Notes: a model not told the origin generated them from the letters alone. Positions 43,811 to 53,851 are shown, numbered from the stretch's first letter. The stretch: 64,000 bases of DNA from Paenibacillus tianjinensis (GCF_017086365.1 NZ_CP070969.1:496001-560000), one strand, 5' to 3'. A program made the numbers and translations.

Positions 43811-44098
43811 ATGGGCGATAATGATGATTTGGAGCGTAAGCTGAGCGAATTGCTGCAGGAAGGCGAAATGGAACAGGGTGACCGGAAGGCTAAGGAAATC
43901 CGCCAAATTTCGCCCAAATACGAGATCAGGATCCAGACTACGCTTGATCCTATCGTGGAAGAAACCCTGCGGTACCGCAAAATGGCTTATGAGCTGGATG
44001 ACCGTTACGACAAATATCTGGAGCGTTCGGGCAAGAGCCTTAACCCGCAGCAGGAGAAGGCGAAAGAACAGACTGCTGAGCCCGGAAACGGACAATAA
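43811..44098 (+). CDS. Small charged protein of unknown function
   Basis: The 95-residue product is almost wholly helical and charged (DLERKLSELLQEGEMEQGDR, KMAYELDDRYDKYLERSG). It has a short strand-like centre KYEIRIQTTLDPIVEETLRY. AAGGAGGCAGCC lies before ATG 43811, and the gene lies 15 bp after the phosphatase gene with a terminator behind it, so it is a real gene at an operon end. No family recognised. Confidence 0.78.
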   Translation: MGDNDDLERKLSELLQEGEMEQGDRKAKEIRQISPKYEIRIQTTLDPIVEETLRYRKMAYELDDRYDKYLERSGKSLNPQQEKAKEQTAEPGNGQ

Positions 44099-44116
44099 TA
44101 GAGCTTTGATTGTAAG

Positions 44117-44156
44117 GGAGCGGTTTCTCAAATAATGGGAAGCCGCTTCTTTGCGG
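44117..44156 (+). terminator. Terminator after the small charged-protein gene
   Basis: AGCGGTTTCTC pairs with GGGAAGCCGCT (two G-U pairs), followed by a modest TCTTTG tract. Confidence 0.6.
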
Positions 44157-44206
44157 GAGGCGGGTCAAATGTTAGAATGGAATTATATGAATGTAGGAGG
44201 GATACG

Positions 44207-45505
44207 ATGCTGATGGCATGGAAAAAGATTGTGGCTGCCGGAACAAGCGGCATGCTTCTGTTCGCGCTGCTTCTTAGTACAGTGGTAGGATCAGTTAGTG
44301 CTGCTGATGCAGCGGCAGTACAGGGAGCGGAGCAGGATGTTTTTCGCATCGTGGCGCTCGGTGACTCGGTCACTGCCGGGTATGAACCGGGAATGACAGA
44401 CCCGAATACCAAACCTTACGGATATGCTGAAAGACTACTGGAACAGGGCTGGTATCACGGAAGAAGCACACTCAGCAATTACGGAATACTGGGGCTGACC
44501 TCATCAGGACTGCTTAATTATACAGTAGCCATTAAGGACGGCACGGCCACTACCCCGGATGGTATACAGGCCGGACTGCGTGATCCAAGGATTAGCCAGT
44601 TTGCCGCGCTGACGCCGCAGATCAAGACGGAGCTTGCGGCAGCGGACCTGATTACAATTACAGTCGGAGGAAATGATGTCAGCAGCCTCTTTCTAAACGT
44701 GAAAGAAATGGCCACTGCGGATTTTGATGCTCAGCTGGAACAGCGTTTGGCGGCTTACGGCAGTAACGTGAAGACTGCTTTGGAGAATATACGTGCTGTC
44801 AATCCGGCTGCGACCATTCTGCTGGCTGATCAATATCAGCCCGCTCCCAAAATTGCGCTCGGCGCGAACTATACTACACTGATGAGCGCTGCGGAGCGCT
44901 TCACCGGAGTAGTAGATAGCATCACGGCAAGCCTGAATAAGGCAGACGCCCCCGTGCTTACAGCCCATGTCGCCGCACAATTCGCGGGAGTGGAGGCCTC
45001 GCTCACCCATATTATCGGCGCGGGGGCAGCGGATTTTCATCCAACCCAGCTGGGGTATGAGAAGATTGCCAGGGTCTTTGCCGAGCTGGTGTGGGGCGGG
45101 TACCGGACACCGGCTGTCCCTGCAATGACGACTGCTAACGATATTGCACCAATGTCCATTGTGGTAAAGGGTGTAGAGCTCAATACGCCGAATAAGCCGA
45201 TTCTAAAGAACGGGCAGAACTTTTTGGCGCTCAAGGATATCCTGAATGCAGTAGGCGCTAACGGGAAATGGGACAATAAAACCTCCAGCGCTACAATTGT
45301 ATATGGCGGTCGCACGGTCGTCATTACCATCGGCTCCAAGTTTATTAAAGTTAATGGCGTGAATCAGGCGATTGATACACCGGCATTTCTGCAAAAAGTC
45401 GGCAAAGAGGATAAAACCTATCTGCCCCTCGCTGCACTCGCTACCGGACTTGGCTTTGATGTGAATTACAGCAGCAAACTGCGGACTGCATTTATAAACC
45501 CGTAA
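44207..45505 (+). CDS. Secreted SGNH/GDSL lipase with copper-amine-oxidase-like domain
   Basis: I place the start at ATG 44207, which has GTAGGAGGGA upstream; a frame start at 44135 lies in the preceding terminator. The first about 33 residues are a signal peptide (IVAAGTSGMLLFALLLSTVV ... VSA). The SGNH catalytic blocks are VALGDSVTAGYEPG, ITVGGNDVSSLF and DFHPTQLGYEKIA. The last about 115 residues form a copper-amine-oxidase N1-like stalk (LKNGQNFLALKDILNAVGAN, TYLPLAALATGLGFDVNY). Such stalk domains are common on Paenibacillus surface enzymes. It probably hydrolyses an ester outside the cell. Confidence 0.9.
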   Translation: MLMAWKKIVAAGTSGMLLFALLLSTVVGSVSAADAAAVQGAEQDVFRIVALGDSVTAGYEPGMTDPNTKPYGYAERLLEQGWYHGRSTLSNYGILGLTSSGLLNYTVAIKDGTATTPDGIQAGLRDPRISQFAALTPQIKTELAAADLITITVGGNDVSSLFLNVKEMATADFDAQLEQRLAAYGSNVKTALENIRAVNPAATILLADQYQPAPKIALGANYTTLMSAAERFTGVVDSITASLNKADAPVLTAHVAAQFAGVEASLTHIIGAGAADFHPTQLGYEKIARVFAELVWGGYRTPAVPAMTTANDIAPMSIVVKGVELNTPNKPILKNGQNFLALKDILNAVGANGKWDNKTSSATIVYGGRTVVITIGSKFIKVNGVNQAIDTPAFLQKVGKEDKTYLPLAALATGLGFDVNYSSKLRTAFINP

Positions 45506-45567
45506 TCTGCATACAGTTATAAATGTAATTGATAATTAACCATATTGGCAAAGGTGGATGGAATTCG

Positions 45568-46167
45568 TTGTCTAATGCAAAATATAAGGCGGAATATCTC
45601 ATTACGATGGATGATATTGTGCGGGAAGGCGACCCCGTGCTCCGCACTGTAACAGAGCCGGTAAAGCTGCCCCTGGACAATCAGGACCGGGAGGCGCTGG
45701 AGTGCATGCTGCAGTTTCTCAAAAACAGCCAGGATGCTGAGCTTTCCGCCAAATATAAACTTCGCTCCGGTGTAGGCTTATCCGCCAACCAGATTGGTCT
45801 GACGCAGCGGATGTTCGTGATGTATCTGAAGGATGAGAATGGGAAAACGGTGGAGCATGCCTGGGTTAACCCGAAGATTATAAGCCATTCCGTGGCGATG
45901 GTGTATCTGCCTGAGAGCGAAGGCTGCCTGTCCGTTGACCGCCCGGTTCACGGGTTTGTACCCCGTTATGAGTCGGTGAAGGTAAAGGGCTATAACCTGG
46001 ACGGCCAGGAAGTTGTCATGAAATTCAAGGGATATCAGGCGATCATCATTCAGCATGAAATGGACCATCTGGACGGCATTATGTTTTACGACCGGATCAA
46101 CCAGGAGAATCCGTTCAAGCTGCCGCAGGGGGTTGAAATTCGCAGCCTCTATGATCTGAAAAAGTAA
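45568..46167 (+). CDS. def: Peptide deformylase
   Basis: Def removes the formyl group from new proteins. The three motifs are GVGLSANQIG, EGCLSVDRP and HEMDHLDGIMFYDRI, with the metal ligands Cys and two His. An insertion LKNSQDAELSAKYKLRSG before motif 1 marks the Gram-positive (type 2) class. I start at TTG 45568 behind AAAGGTGGATGG, giving 199 residues; an ATG at 45529 has no site. Confidence 0.93.
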   Translation: MSNAKYKAEYLITMDDIVREGDPVLRTVTEPVKLPLDNQDREALECMLQFLKNSQDAELSAKYKLRSGVGLSANQIGLTQRMFVMYLKDENGKTVEHAWVNPKIISHSVAMVYLPESEGCLSVDRPVHGFVPRYESVKVKGYNLDGQEVVMKFKGYQAIIIQHEMDHLDGIMFYDRINQENPFKLPQGVEIRSLYDLKK

Positions 46168-46264
46168 TAATATATTAGCAGAGACCGCTGTCCGGATAAG
46201 GATGCATATACCGCTGCATATCGTCTGCTTAGTGGAATTATTTTACGATCTTTGATATTCGTTT

Positions 46265-46308
46265 AAAACAAAACCCACTGCCTGAGGCAGCGGGTTTTGT
46301 TCTGTTTA
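46265..46308. terminator. Bidirectional terminator between def and hemL
   Basis: AACAAAACCC and GGGTTTTGTT with an inner CTGCCT/AGGCAG stem, flanked by A and T tracts. Confidence 0.9.
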
Positions 46309-46326
46309 GAGTGCTGATAGAGCTGC

Positions 46327-47643
46327 TTACTTCTCAGCAGCCATGGCCTGATAGGAGGCCTCAGCCGCTTCCAGTGTAGCATCAATATCAGCATCGGTAT
46401 GGGCTGTAGTCATGAACCAGGCCTCATATTTGGAAGGGGCAAGGTTGATGCCGCGGTCCAGCATATGGCGGAAGAAGCTGGCGAACATTTCGCCGTCTGT
46501 ATCCTGAGCCTCTTCATAGTTCGTAATCGGGTGAGCACAGAAGTGGGTGGAGAATGCGCCACGGATCCGGTTGATCGTCAGCGGGATGCCGTGACGGTCT
46601 GCGGAAGCCTGCAGGCCCTCGGTCAGGCGGATCGCCAGCCGCTCCATTTCCTCGTACACCCCTGCGCCCTGCAGCACTTCAAGACAGGCAATTCCGGCCG
46701 AGATGGAGGCCGGGTTACCGGCCATGGTTCCGGCCTGATAAGCCGGTCCCAGCGGAGCGACCTGCTCCATCACATGCTTTCGGCCGCCGTAAGCGCCAAT
46801 CGGCAATCCGCCGCCGATGATTTTGCCAAGCGCAGTCAGGTCCGGGGTGATGTCTTCATGATTATCAAGACCCGCATAGGTCTGGGTAGAGCCGTAGTGG
46901 AAGCGGAAAGCGGTGATCACCTCGTCGTAAATGACGAGGGAGCCGTTGTCGTGCGCCAGCTTGCACAGTCCTTCGAGAAAGCCCGGTTTAGGCATAACCA
47001 TGCCGAAATTGCCAACGATCGGCTCGACCATAACTGCGGCAACATCCTCGCCCCACTTCTCCAGTGCCGCACGGAGGCTGTCCAGATCGTTGAACGGAAC
47101 CGTAATGACCTCCTGGGCGATGCTGCCCGGTACACCGGCGCTGTCCGGGATGCCGAGTGTGGAAGGGCCGGACCCTGCGGCTACCAGTACCAGGTCGGAA
47201 TGTCCGTGATAGCAGCCGGCGAACTTAACAATTTTGCTGCGCTTCGTATAAGCGCGGGCTACACGGATTGTGGTCATAACGGCTTCCGTACCGGAGTTGA
47301 CGAAGCGTACTTTATCCATCGAAGGGATGGCTTCCTTGAGCATCTTAGCCAGCTTGATTTCAAGCTGGGTAGGTGTTCCGTAGAGGAGGCCGTTCTGCGC
47401 AGCTTCCGTAATTGCCGCTGTGATATGCGGATGAGCATGGCCGGTAATGATCGGGCCGTATGCTGCGAGGTAATCGATGTATTCGTTGCCGTCCTCATCC
47501 CAGAAGCGGGAGCCTCCGGCACGTTTCATGAATACCGGGGCACCTCCGCCAACGGCTTTGAAGGAACGGGAGGGGCTGTTGACGCCCCCGACGATATGCT
47601 GAAGAGCTTCCTCGTATAATTGTGCTGATGTGCTGCGGTTCAT
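46327..47643 (-). CDS. hemL: Glutamate-1-semialdehyde 2,1-aminomutase
   Basis: This PLP enzyme makes 5-aminolevulinate for haem synthesis. The family blocks are [20 protein letters not shown], the cofactor Lys region [38 protein letters not shown] and [14 protein letters not shown]. It has the expected 438 residues. AAAGGATGATC precedes ATG 47643. It stands outside any hemAXCDB operon, so it may be the second paralogue (GsaB type) that many Bacillales carry. Confidence 0.94.
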   Translation of the reverse strand: MNRSTSAQLYEEALQHIVGGVNSPSRSFKAVGGGAPVFMKRAGGSRFWDEDGNEYIDYLAAYGPIITGHAHPHITAAITEAAQNGLLYGTPTQLEIKLAKMLKEAIPSMDKVRFVNSGTEAVMTTIRVARAYTKRSKIVKFAGCYHGHSDLVLVAAGSGPSTLGIPDSAGVPGSIAQEVITVPFNDLDSLRAALEKWGEDVAAVMVEPIVGNFGMVMPKPGFLEGLCKLAHDNGSLVIYDEVITAFRFHYGSTQTYAGLDNHEDITPDLTALGKIIGGGLPIGAYGGRKHVMEQVAPLGPAYQAGTMAGNPASISAGIACLEVLQGAGVYEEMERLAIRLTEGLQASADRHGIPLTINRIRGAFSTHFCAHPITNYEEAQDTDGEMFASFFRHMLDRGINLAPSKYEAWFMTTAHTDADIDATLEAAEASYQAMAAEK

Positions 47644-47680
47644 TATAGATCATCCTTTCGTTTGTCCTCCGGGCAAGGGA

Positions 47681-47717
47681 ACGGGCGAACAGCGATGGAT
47701 TATCGTTGTCCGCCCGT
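47681..47717. other. Long hairpin between LCP gene and hemL
   Basis: ACGGGCGAACAGCGAT and ATCGTTGTCCGCCCGT pair over 14 of 16 positions. No clear T-run follows on the minus strand, so it may be a weak terminator of the LCP gene or a processing site. Confidence 0.45.
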
Positions 47718-47745
47718 CCTTAGGCCGAGTAGGTGTAATGCTTCA

Positions 47746-48795
47746 CTAATTTCCGCTTGTGGCTGATGGACTGCTCTCGGGAGAGGCTTCCGGGGATACC
47801 GTTGGCACGGGTGCGGTCATGGTATCCTGTACGAATTGCTTAAGCTCATCTTCGCTGCTGATGCCGATGACAGACGCGCCGCCGCTGGTCTTTTCTTCAG
47901 TCAGCAGTTCCATTGGCGGAATCTGTTCGCTGCCGCCCATCGAGCTGTCATAACCTACGCTAGCCAGCTTCCACATATCGTCAACGGACAGGTTCGTATC
48001 GATATACGGGGTAACCTGTGAGAGAATACTTGGCAGCTTGATAAGCGAAGTGGTACTGATTACCTTGTCTGCTACAGCTTTCAGGAAGCCGCGCTGGCGT
48101 TCCGTCCGGGTGAAATCGGAGGTAGCGTCATGCCGGAAACGCACATATTGCAGTGCCATATTGCCATTGAGATGCTGGAAGCCCTGTTTGAGATCGATGT
48201 CGTATTCAGGCCCGTCGGCTATGGTCTTGTAGACCATGTCCTTCTCGACCTCATAATCAATCCCGCCGACCGCATCCACCAGCTTAATGAAGCCTTGGAA
48301 ATCGGTGTAGACATAGTATTGAATCGGGATACCGAGCAGGTCGCTAACTGTCTGCATCGCCGTATTGGGACCGTGGGTGATCGCTGTATTAATGCGCTCC
48401 TTGTCATATCCGGGAATGTTCACGTAGGTATCGCGAAGAATGGAGAATACATAGAATTTCTTCTTTACCGGATCAAGGGAGGCAACCAGCATCGTATCCG
48501 AGCGTGGGACTTCGCCTTTCTTCACTCCGCGGGCATCGACACCCATGAGGAGGATGTTTACGGGCTCGGTACCTTCCCATTTTGGAGGCTGAACAGCTTC
48601 AGCTGAAGGAGAGGGGACGGCTGCAAAAGGGGAAGCAGCACCGGTTTTGTGTAAATTGTCCAGCTGGTTGTAGATAGAGGTGAAGTAGAAGATCGTCCCG
48701 CCGACAACTAGGAGAAGTATAATTGCCAGAGTCCAGAGCAGCGGTTTCTTCTTTGATTTGCCGGCTTTTGTTTGCCGGTTCTTTCTTGGTGGCAT
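47746..48795 (-). CDS. LCP (LytR-CpsA-Psr) family protein
   Basis: LCP proteins attach teichoic acid or other anionic polymers to peptidoglycan outside the membrane. The 349-residue protein has a basic N-terminus, a membrane helix (LLWTLAIILLLVVGGTIFYF), then the LCP domain: NILLMGVDARG, RSDTMLVASLDPVKKKFYVF, SILRDTYVNIPGYDKERINTA-type Arg/Asp residues and MALQYVRFRHDATSDFTRTERQ. A Ser/Pro/Ala-rich tail ends it. Start ATG 48795 has AAAGGAAG upstream. Confidence 0.93.
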   Translation of the reverse strand: MPPRKNRQTKAGKSKKKPLLWTLAIILLLVVGGTIFYFTSIYNQLDNLHKTGAASPFAAVPSPSAEAVQPPKWEGTEPVNILLMGVDARGVKKGEVPRSDTMLVASLDPVKKKFYVFSILRDTYVNIPGYDKERINTAITHGPNTAMQTVSDLLGIPIQYYVYTDFQGFIKLVDAVGGIDYEVEKDMVYKTIADGPEYDIDLKQGFQHLNGNMALQYVRFRHDATSDFTRTERQRGFLKAVADKVISTTSLIKLPSILSQVTPYIDTNLSVDDMWKLASVGYDSSMGGSEQIPPMELLTEEKTSGGASVIGISSEDELKQFVQDTMTAPVPTVSPEASPESSPSATSGN

Positions 48796-48920
48796 TTCGT
48801 TCTTCCTTTCGCATTCACATTGACTACATTATAATTTCTTTTAGGAATACAAGCAATTTCGGAATATTCCGCCAAATTTTTTAGAAAAATCATAATGAAG
48901 AATGTAAGGAGTGGATACAT

Positions 48921-49388
48921 ATGACGAATATTATCGCAATTGGGCAGCAGGTACCGGATTTTACGCTTCCTGCATCGACAGGCGGGTTTATAAGCTTAAG
49001 CCAGTTCCGCGGACGCAAGGTGCTGCTTTATTTTTATCCGAAAAATATGACGCCCGCCTGTACCCAGGAGGCTTGTGAATTCCGTGACGCCCATGATGAA
49101 ATCACCGCCCGGGGAGCCGTAGTGCTGGGAATCAGCCCGGACAGTCTGGCTTCGCATGCCAAATTCATCAGCAAGAATAGTCTGCCGTTCCCGCTATTGT
49201 CCGATGAAGATCATCTGGTAAGCGAAATGTTCGGGGTCTGGCAGCTGAAAAAACTGTATGGCAGAGAATTTATGGGCATCGTACGCTCCACTTTCCTCAT
49301 CGATGAGCAGGGCATACTTACGGCAGAATGGAAAAAAGTCCGCGTAAAAGGCCATGTTGAAAAGGCTGTAGAAGAAATCATGAAATAA
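48921..49388 (+). CDS. bcp: Thioredoxin-dependent thiol peroxidase (Bcp/PrxQ)
   Basis: A single-domain peroxiredoxin that reduces peroxides with thioredoxin. The peroxidatic Cys and resolving Cys five residues later are in NMTPACTQEACEFRD. The rest matches the Bcp type (VLGISPDSLASHAKF, LLSDEDHLVSEMFGVW, RSTFLIDEQG). 155 residues is normal. TAAGGAGTGG precedes ATG 48921. Confidence 0.95.
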   Translation: MTNIIAIGQQVPDFTLPASTGGFISLSQFRGRKVLLYFYPKNMTPACTQEACEFRDAHDEITARGAVVLGISPDSLASHAKFISKNSLPFPLLSDEDHLVSEMFGVWQLKKLYGREFMGIVRSTFLIDEQGILTAEWKKVRVKGHVEKAVEEIMK

Positions 49389-49507
49389 TTAAGTATGATG
49401 GTAATGATTTCTAAATGTCTATAACTTTTTTAACAGCTTTCCTAAGGCGCTCTCATGATATAGTTGCCTCATATTACTTCAAATTTGGGGAATGGCAAGG
49501 GGATGGC

Positions 49508-52500
49508 ATGATGATGCGTATTGGGCTTGATGTCGGATCAACTACGGCCAAATTGGTTGTTATGGAACGGAATACAATTGTTTATCAAGATTATGTTAGA
49601 CACTATAGCGATATAAAAAAAGCTGCCCTATCCCTTCTGTCTGATGTCCGGGACAGATTTCCGGATAGGAAGGCAGCGTTAACTGTAAGCGGTTCCTCGG
49701 GCCTGTCTTTATCGAAGCTTGGCGGAGTCCCCTTCGTTCAGGAGGTTATTGCCTGTACCAAAGCGATCAGTGAGCTGATCCCGCAGTGTGATACAGCCAT
49801 TGAACTTGGCGGGGAAGATGCCAAGATTATTTATTTAAACGGTGGCATCGAGCAGCGGATGAACACGGCCTGTGCAGGCGGAACAGGTGCGTTCATCGAT
49901 CAGATGGCCTCACTGCTGCAGACCGATCCTGCCGGCCTGAACACCCTTGCAGAGAAGCACGAGCGGATTTATCCCATCGCTTCGCGCTGCGGTGTATTTG
50001 CCAAAAGCGACGTGCAGCCCCTGCTTAATGAAGGGGCACGGCGTGAGGATGTCGCCGCCTCGATCTTTCAGAGCATCGTGAACCAGACCATCAGCGGCCT
50101 GGCCTGCGGGCGTCCGATCCGCGGCCGGGTGGCTTTTTTGGGCGGTCCGCTTACCTTCCTGCCTGCGCTGCGGGAGCGGTTTGCACAGACGCTGGGACTT
50201 AAGGAAGGCGAGATGCTGTTCCCGGAACGCTCCCAGTATTTTGTAGCGATTGGTTCAGCGCTGTCGCAATCAGAGCCGCTCGTGCTTCCGCTGGCTGACT
50301 GGATCTCGCGGATTGCTGCAGTCGATTTCAAGGCCGACCGCGCCGAAGATGCCGAGCTGCCACCGCTGTTTGAAACGGCGGCCGAGTTGGCCGACTTCCG
50401 GCTGCGCCATAGCAAAGCTTCGGTTGCCCGCGCAGAGCTGGCAGACTACAGCGGCCCGTGCTATCTCGGAATCGATGCCGGCTCGACCACAACGAAGCTG
50501 GTGATCACAGGTGCAGATGATGAAATTCTGTATACCTCTTATGGAAGCAATAAGGGGAATCCGCTGCAGTCCGTCAGTGATGCCCTGAAGGAAATCTACC
50601 GGATTCTGCCGGATGACTGCTATATAGCAGGTTCCTATGCGACCGGTTATGGCGAAGGCCTGATTAAGGCTGCGCTGCGCACGGACGGCGGAGAAGTGGA
50701 GACGGTAGCTCATTATAAGGCAGCCTCCAAGTTCATGCCCGAGGTCGATTTTATTCTCGATATCGGCGGACAGGATATGAAGTGCATCAAAATCCGCGGA
50801 GGTGCGATCGACAGCCTGATGCTCAACGAAGCCTGCTCAGCGGGCTGTGGTTCGTTCCTGGAGAGCTTTGCCTCTGCCCTGGAGCTTGGAATCGAGGAAT
50901 TCGCCAAATCCGCGCTGGAATCGAGCAAGCCGGTTAATTTGGGCTCACGCTGTACTGTATTTATGAACTCCAAGGTGAAGCAGGTACAGAAGGAAGGCGC
51001 CTCCCTGGCCGACCTGTCGGCAGGACTCGCCTATTCTGTCATTAAGAATGCACTGCAAAAGGTCATCAAAATCCGCAACCCTGAGGATCTGGGACGCAAT
51101 ATCATTGTTCAGGGCGGAACCTTCTATAATGAAGCGGTTCTGCGGGCCTTTGAGCAGCTGACCGGCAGAACAGTGGTAAGACCGGATATTGCCGGGGTTA
51201 TGGGAGCGTACGGCTGTGCGCTGATTGCCAAGGAGCATGCCGGCGCCGCCGGATTCAGCACACTGCTAGGTCCGGAAGAGCTGGATGCATTCACCTACGA
51301 GGTTTCCCCGGGCCGCTGCGGCCTGTGCGCCAACAATTGTGCACTGACAATCAGCCGTTTCCCCGACAAGAGCTTCCACGTCACCGGGAACCGCTGTGAG
51401 CGGGGTGCGGGCGGCAAGAAGAAGAAGAACACACTGCCTAATCTGATGCAGTATAAATATGAGCGCTTTTTTGATTATGAAGGGCTGCCGGAGGAGCAGG
51501 CGGAGCGGGGAACCGTCGGGATTCCGCGGACCATGAACATGTTCGAGAATTATCCGTTCTGGCATACCTTCTTTACCGCACTGCGCTACCGGACTGTGCT
51601 GTCCCCCAAGTCCAGCAAAAAGCTGTATGAGAGCGGCATGGACACCATTCCTTCCGAATCGATTTGCTATCCGGCCAAAATGGCCCACGGGCATGCGCAA
51701 AGCCTCGTCGGCAAAGGTGTTGATTTTATCTTTTACCCGGCAATTGTATACGAAAAGAAGGAGGATGACGCGGCGACGAATCATTTTAACTGCCCGGTAG
51801 TCGCTTCCTATCCCGAGGTTATCCGCAACAATATGGACAGCCTGAAGGAGGGAGGAGTTCCGCTCGTCAGCCCGTTCCTGACCTTTGACGATATTGCTGC
51901 CCTGACCAAAGGGCTGATCAAGACGTTCACAGACATTCCGAAGGAGGAGATATTCGCGGCGGTACAGGCGGGGCTGGCCGAAGCGGAGCATGCCAAAAAG
52001 GATGTGCGTACGAAAGGCGAGGAAACGCTGGATTTCCTGAGCACAACCGGTATGAAAGGGATTCTGCTCTGCGGTCATCCCTATCACGCCGATCCGGAGA
52101 TCAACCACGGGATTGCCGATATGATCACCGGGATGGGGCTCGCTGTTCTGACCGAGGATTCGGTCTGCCATCTGGACCGCAGTGAGGGCGATGTCGCAGT
52201 GGTCAACCAATGGACCTACCATGCCCGGATGTACCGTGCCGCGCGTCTGGCGGCCTCCAGGAACGATCTGGAGCTGGTGCAGCTGACCTCCTTCGGCTGC
52301 GGGATCGACGCCATTACCTGTGATGCGGTGCAAGAGATCATGGAGCGGCACAACAAGGTGTACACCTTGATCAAGATTGATGAGATCAGCAATCTGGGTG
52401 CTGCCCGCATCCGCCTGCGTTCGCTTCAGGCAGCCATGCGTGAGCGGGAGAGAAGTGATGTGCAGCCGCAGCTGCTGTATAAGACTCAGGCGTATGTTCC

Positions 52501-53791
52501 GTTTACCAAGGAAATGAAGGAAACGTATACGATTCTGGCGCCGCAGATGTCGCCGGTGCATTTCGAATTGTTTGAGCGTGTCTTCCGTGATGCCGGATAC
52601 CGTCTTAAAGTGCTGGAATCCACCGGACCGCAGGAGACGGAGGAAGGCCTCAGATTCGTGAACAATGATGCCTGTTATCCAGCCATAGTCACCATCGGAC
52701 AAATCCTCTCGGCACTTAAGAGCGGAGATTACGATCCGAACCGGACCGCCGTCATTATGTCACAGACCGGCGGCGGCTGCCGGGCTACCAACTATATTTC
52801 GCTGCTGCGAAAGGCGCTGAAGGACTCCGATTTGGGGCAAATCCCGGTAATCTCCCTGAATGCCTCGGGGATGGAGAATCAGCCCGGCTTCCGGATCAGC
52901 CTGAAGCTGGCCAACCGGCTGGTCGCAGCGGCCTGCTACGGCGATCTGATGATGCGGCTCCTGCACCGGTTCAGACCCTACGAGCGGATACCGGGAAGTG
53001 CGGAACTGCTGTACCGCAAAGGCATGGAGCGCTGCAAGAGCAGCCTGTCAAACTTCTCGTTCCGTGAGTACAAACGGGTGACCCGGGGAATTGTCGCCGA
53101 GTTCAGCCGTCTGCCGGTCCACCCGGCCGTGAAGCCGAAGGTCGGTATTGTCGGCGAAATTCTGATCAAGTTCCATCCGGACGCCAACAACCGGATCATC
53201 GAGATGATCGAAGCGGAGGGCGGCGAAGCGGTGATGCCGGATTTCCTGGATTTTATCTTCTACTGCATTTATAACCCGATCTACAAGGCGGAGCAATTCG
53301 GCAAGAGCAAGAGGCTGGGATACATCAATCCGATGCTGATCTCTTACCTGGAAATTTACCGTAAGCCGGTCAAGGTAGCGCTGGAAGAAGCGGGGCTGGC
53401 TAAGAGCAGAGAGAATATTTACGGCTTGGCCGAGAAGGCAAGCCGCCTTGTCTCCGTGGGTAATCAGATGGGCGAAGGCTGGTTCCTGACAGCGGAGATG
53501 ATGGACCTGCTGGACAACGGTGTGAATAATATTGTTTGTATTCAGCCGTTCGCCTGCCTGCCGAACCATATCACAGGGCGCGGCATGATTAAGGGGCTTA
53601 AGGAGCTGTATCCCGGAGCTAACATTGCTGCCATTGACTACGATGCGGGAGTCAGCGTGGTGAATCAGGCAAACCGGATTAAGCTGATGATGTCCATCGC
53701 CAGCGAACTGGTTAGCGGCTCGCATGCTAAACCGGCGGCAGCCGGCCTGATACAGCCGGCGATGCTGGGGACCTTGGGAAGCGGAGTATAG
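49508..53791 (+). CDS. Giant acyl-CoA dehydratase activase-like protein (double activase plus DUF2229)
   Basis: A 1427-residue cytoplasmic protein. Two tandem BcrAD/BadF/HgdC ATPase domains come first. One has GLDVGSTTAKLVV, ELGGEDAKII, ACAGGTGAFIDQMA and SRCGVFAKSDVQ. The second has GIDAGSTTTKLVI, DIGGQDMKCIKI, ACSAGCGSFLES and SRCTVFMNSKVKQ. A Cys-rich link follows (CGLCANNCALTISRF ... GNRCERG), then a DUF2229-like region (YPAKMAHGHAQSL) and a long C-terminal part with QTGGGCRATNYISLL. Activases of this group normally feed electrons to 2-hydroxyacyl-CoA dehydratases; here no dehydratase is adjacent and the true role is not known. The start is ATG 49508 or 49511 behind AAGGGG. Confidence 0.88.
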   Translation: MMMRIGLDVGSTTAKLVVMERNTIVYQDYVRHYSDIKKAALSLLSDVRDRFPDRKAALTVSGSSGLSLSKLGGVPFVQEVIACTKAISELIPQCDTAIELGGEDAKIIYLNGGIEQRMNTACAGGTGAFIDQMASLLQTDPAGLNTLAEKHERIYPIASRCGVFAKSDVQPLLNEGARREDVAASIFQSIVNQTISGLACGRPIRGRVAFLGGPLTFLPALRERFAQTLGLKEGEMLFPERSQYFVAIGSALSQSEPLVLPLADWISRIAAVDFKADRAEDAELPPLFETAAELADFRLRHSKASVARAELADYSGPCYLGIDAGSTTTKLVITGADDEILYTSYGSNKGNPLQSVSDALKEIYRILPDDCYIAGSYATGYGEGLIKAALRTDGGEVETVAHYKAASKFMPEVDFILDIGGQDMKCIKIRGGAIDSLMLNEACSAGCGSFLESFASALELGIEEFAKSALESSKPVNLGSRCTVFMNSKVKQVQKEGASLADLSAGLAYSVIKNALQKVIKIRNPEDLGRNIIVQGGTFYNEAVLRAFEQLTGRTVVRPDIAGVMGAYGCALIAKEHAGAAGFSTLLGPEELDAFTYEVSPGRCGLCANNCALTISRFPDKSFHVTGNRCERGAGGKKKKNTLPNLMQYKYERFFDYEGLPEEQAERGTVGIPRTMNMFENYPFWHTFFTALRYRTVLSPKSSKKLYESGMDTIPSESICYPAKMAHGHAQSLVGKGVDFIFYPAIVYEKKEDDAATNHFNCPVVASYPEVIRNNMDSLKEGGVPLVSPFLTFDDIAALTKGLIKTFTDIPKEEIFAAVQAGLAEAEHAKKDVRTKGEETLDFLSTTGMKGILLCGHPYHADPEINHGIADMITGMGLAVLTEDSVCHLDRSEGDVAVVNQWTYHARMYRAARLAASRNDLELVQLTSFGCGIDAITCDAVQEIMERHNKVYTLIKIDEISNLGAARIRLRSLQAAMRERERSDVQPQLLYKTQAYVPFTKEMKETYTILAPQMSPVHFELFERVFRDAGYRLKVLESTGPQETEEGLRFVNNDACYPAIVTIGQILSALKSGDYDPNRTAVIMSQTGGGCRATNYISLLRKALKDSDLGQIPVISLNASGMENQPGFRISLKLANRLVAAACYGDLMMRLLHRFRPYERIPGSAELLYRKGMERCKSSLSNFSFREYKRVTRGIVAEFSRLPVHPAVKPKVGIVGEILIKFHPDANNRIIEMIEAEGGEAVMPDFLDFIFYCIYNPIYKAEQFGKSKRLGYINPMLISYLEIYRKPVKVALEEAGLAKSRENIYGLAEKASRLVSVGNQMGEGWFLTAEMMDLLDNGVNNIVCIQPFACLPNHITGRGMIKGLKELYPGANIAAIDYDAGVSVVNQANRIKLMMSIASELVSGSHAKPAAAGLIQPAMLGTLGSGV

Positions 53792-53811
53792 TCTTGGGGC
53801 ACATATATAAG

Positions 53812-53848
53812 CAAACGGACCGGGGGTTCTCCCCGGTCCGTTTTATTG
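53812..53848. terminator. Terminator after the giant activase gene
   Basis: AAACGGACCGGGG and CCCCGGTCCGTTT pair perfectly, followed by TATTG. It also faces the convergent DinB gene. Confidence 0.9.
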
Positions 53849-53851
53849 TTG

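Noticed and set aside
46399..47619. A 406-codon frame antisense to hemL
   Set aside because: hemL is complete on the minus strand; the opposite frame has no family likeness.
49415..49507. Upstream extension of the giant activase gene
   Set aside because: The extra 31 residues do not fit the family, and AAGGGG lies directly before ATG 49508.
51266..52702. A 478-codon frame antisense to the giant activase
   Set aside because: No binding site and His/Arg/Gln-rich shadow composition; the sense frame carries the conserved domains.
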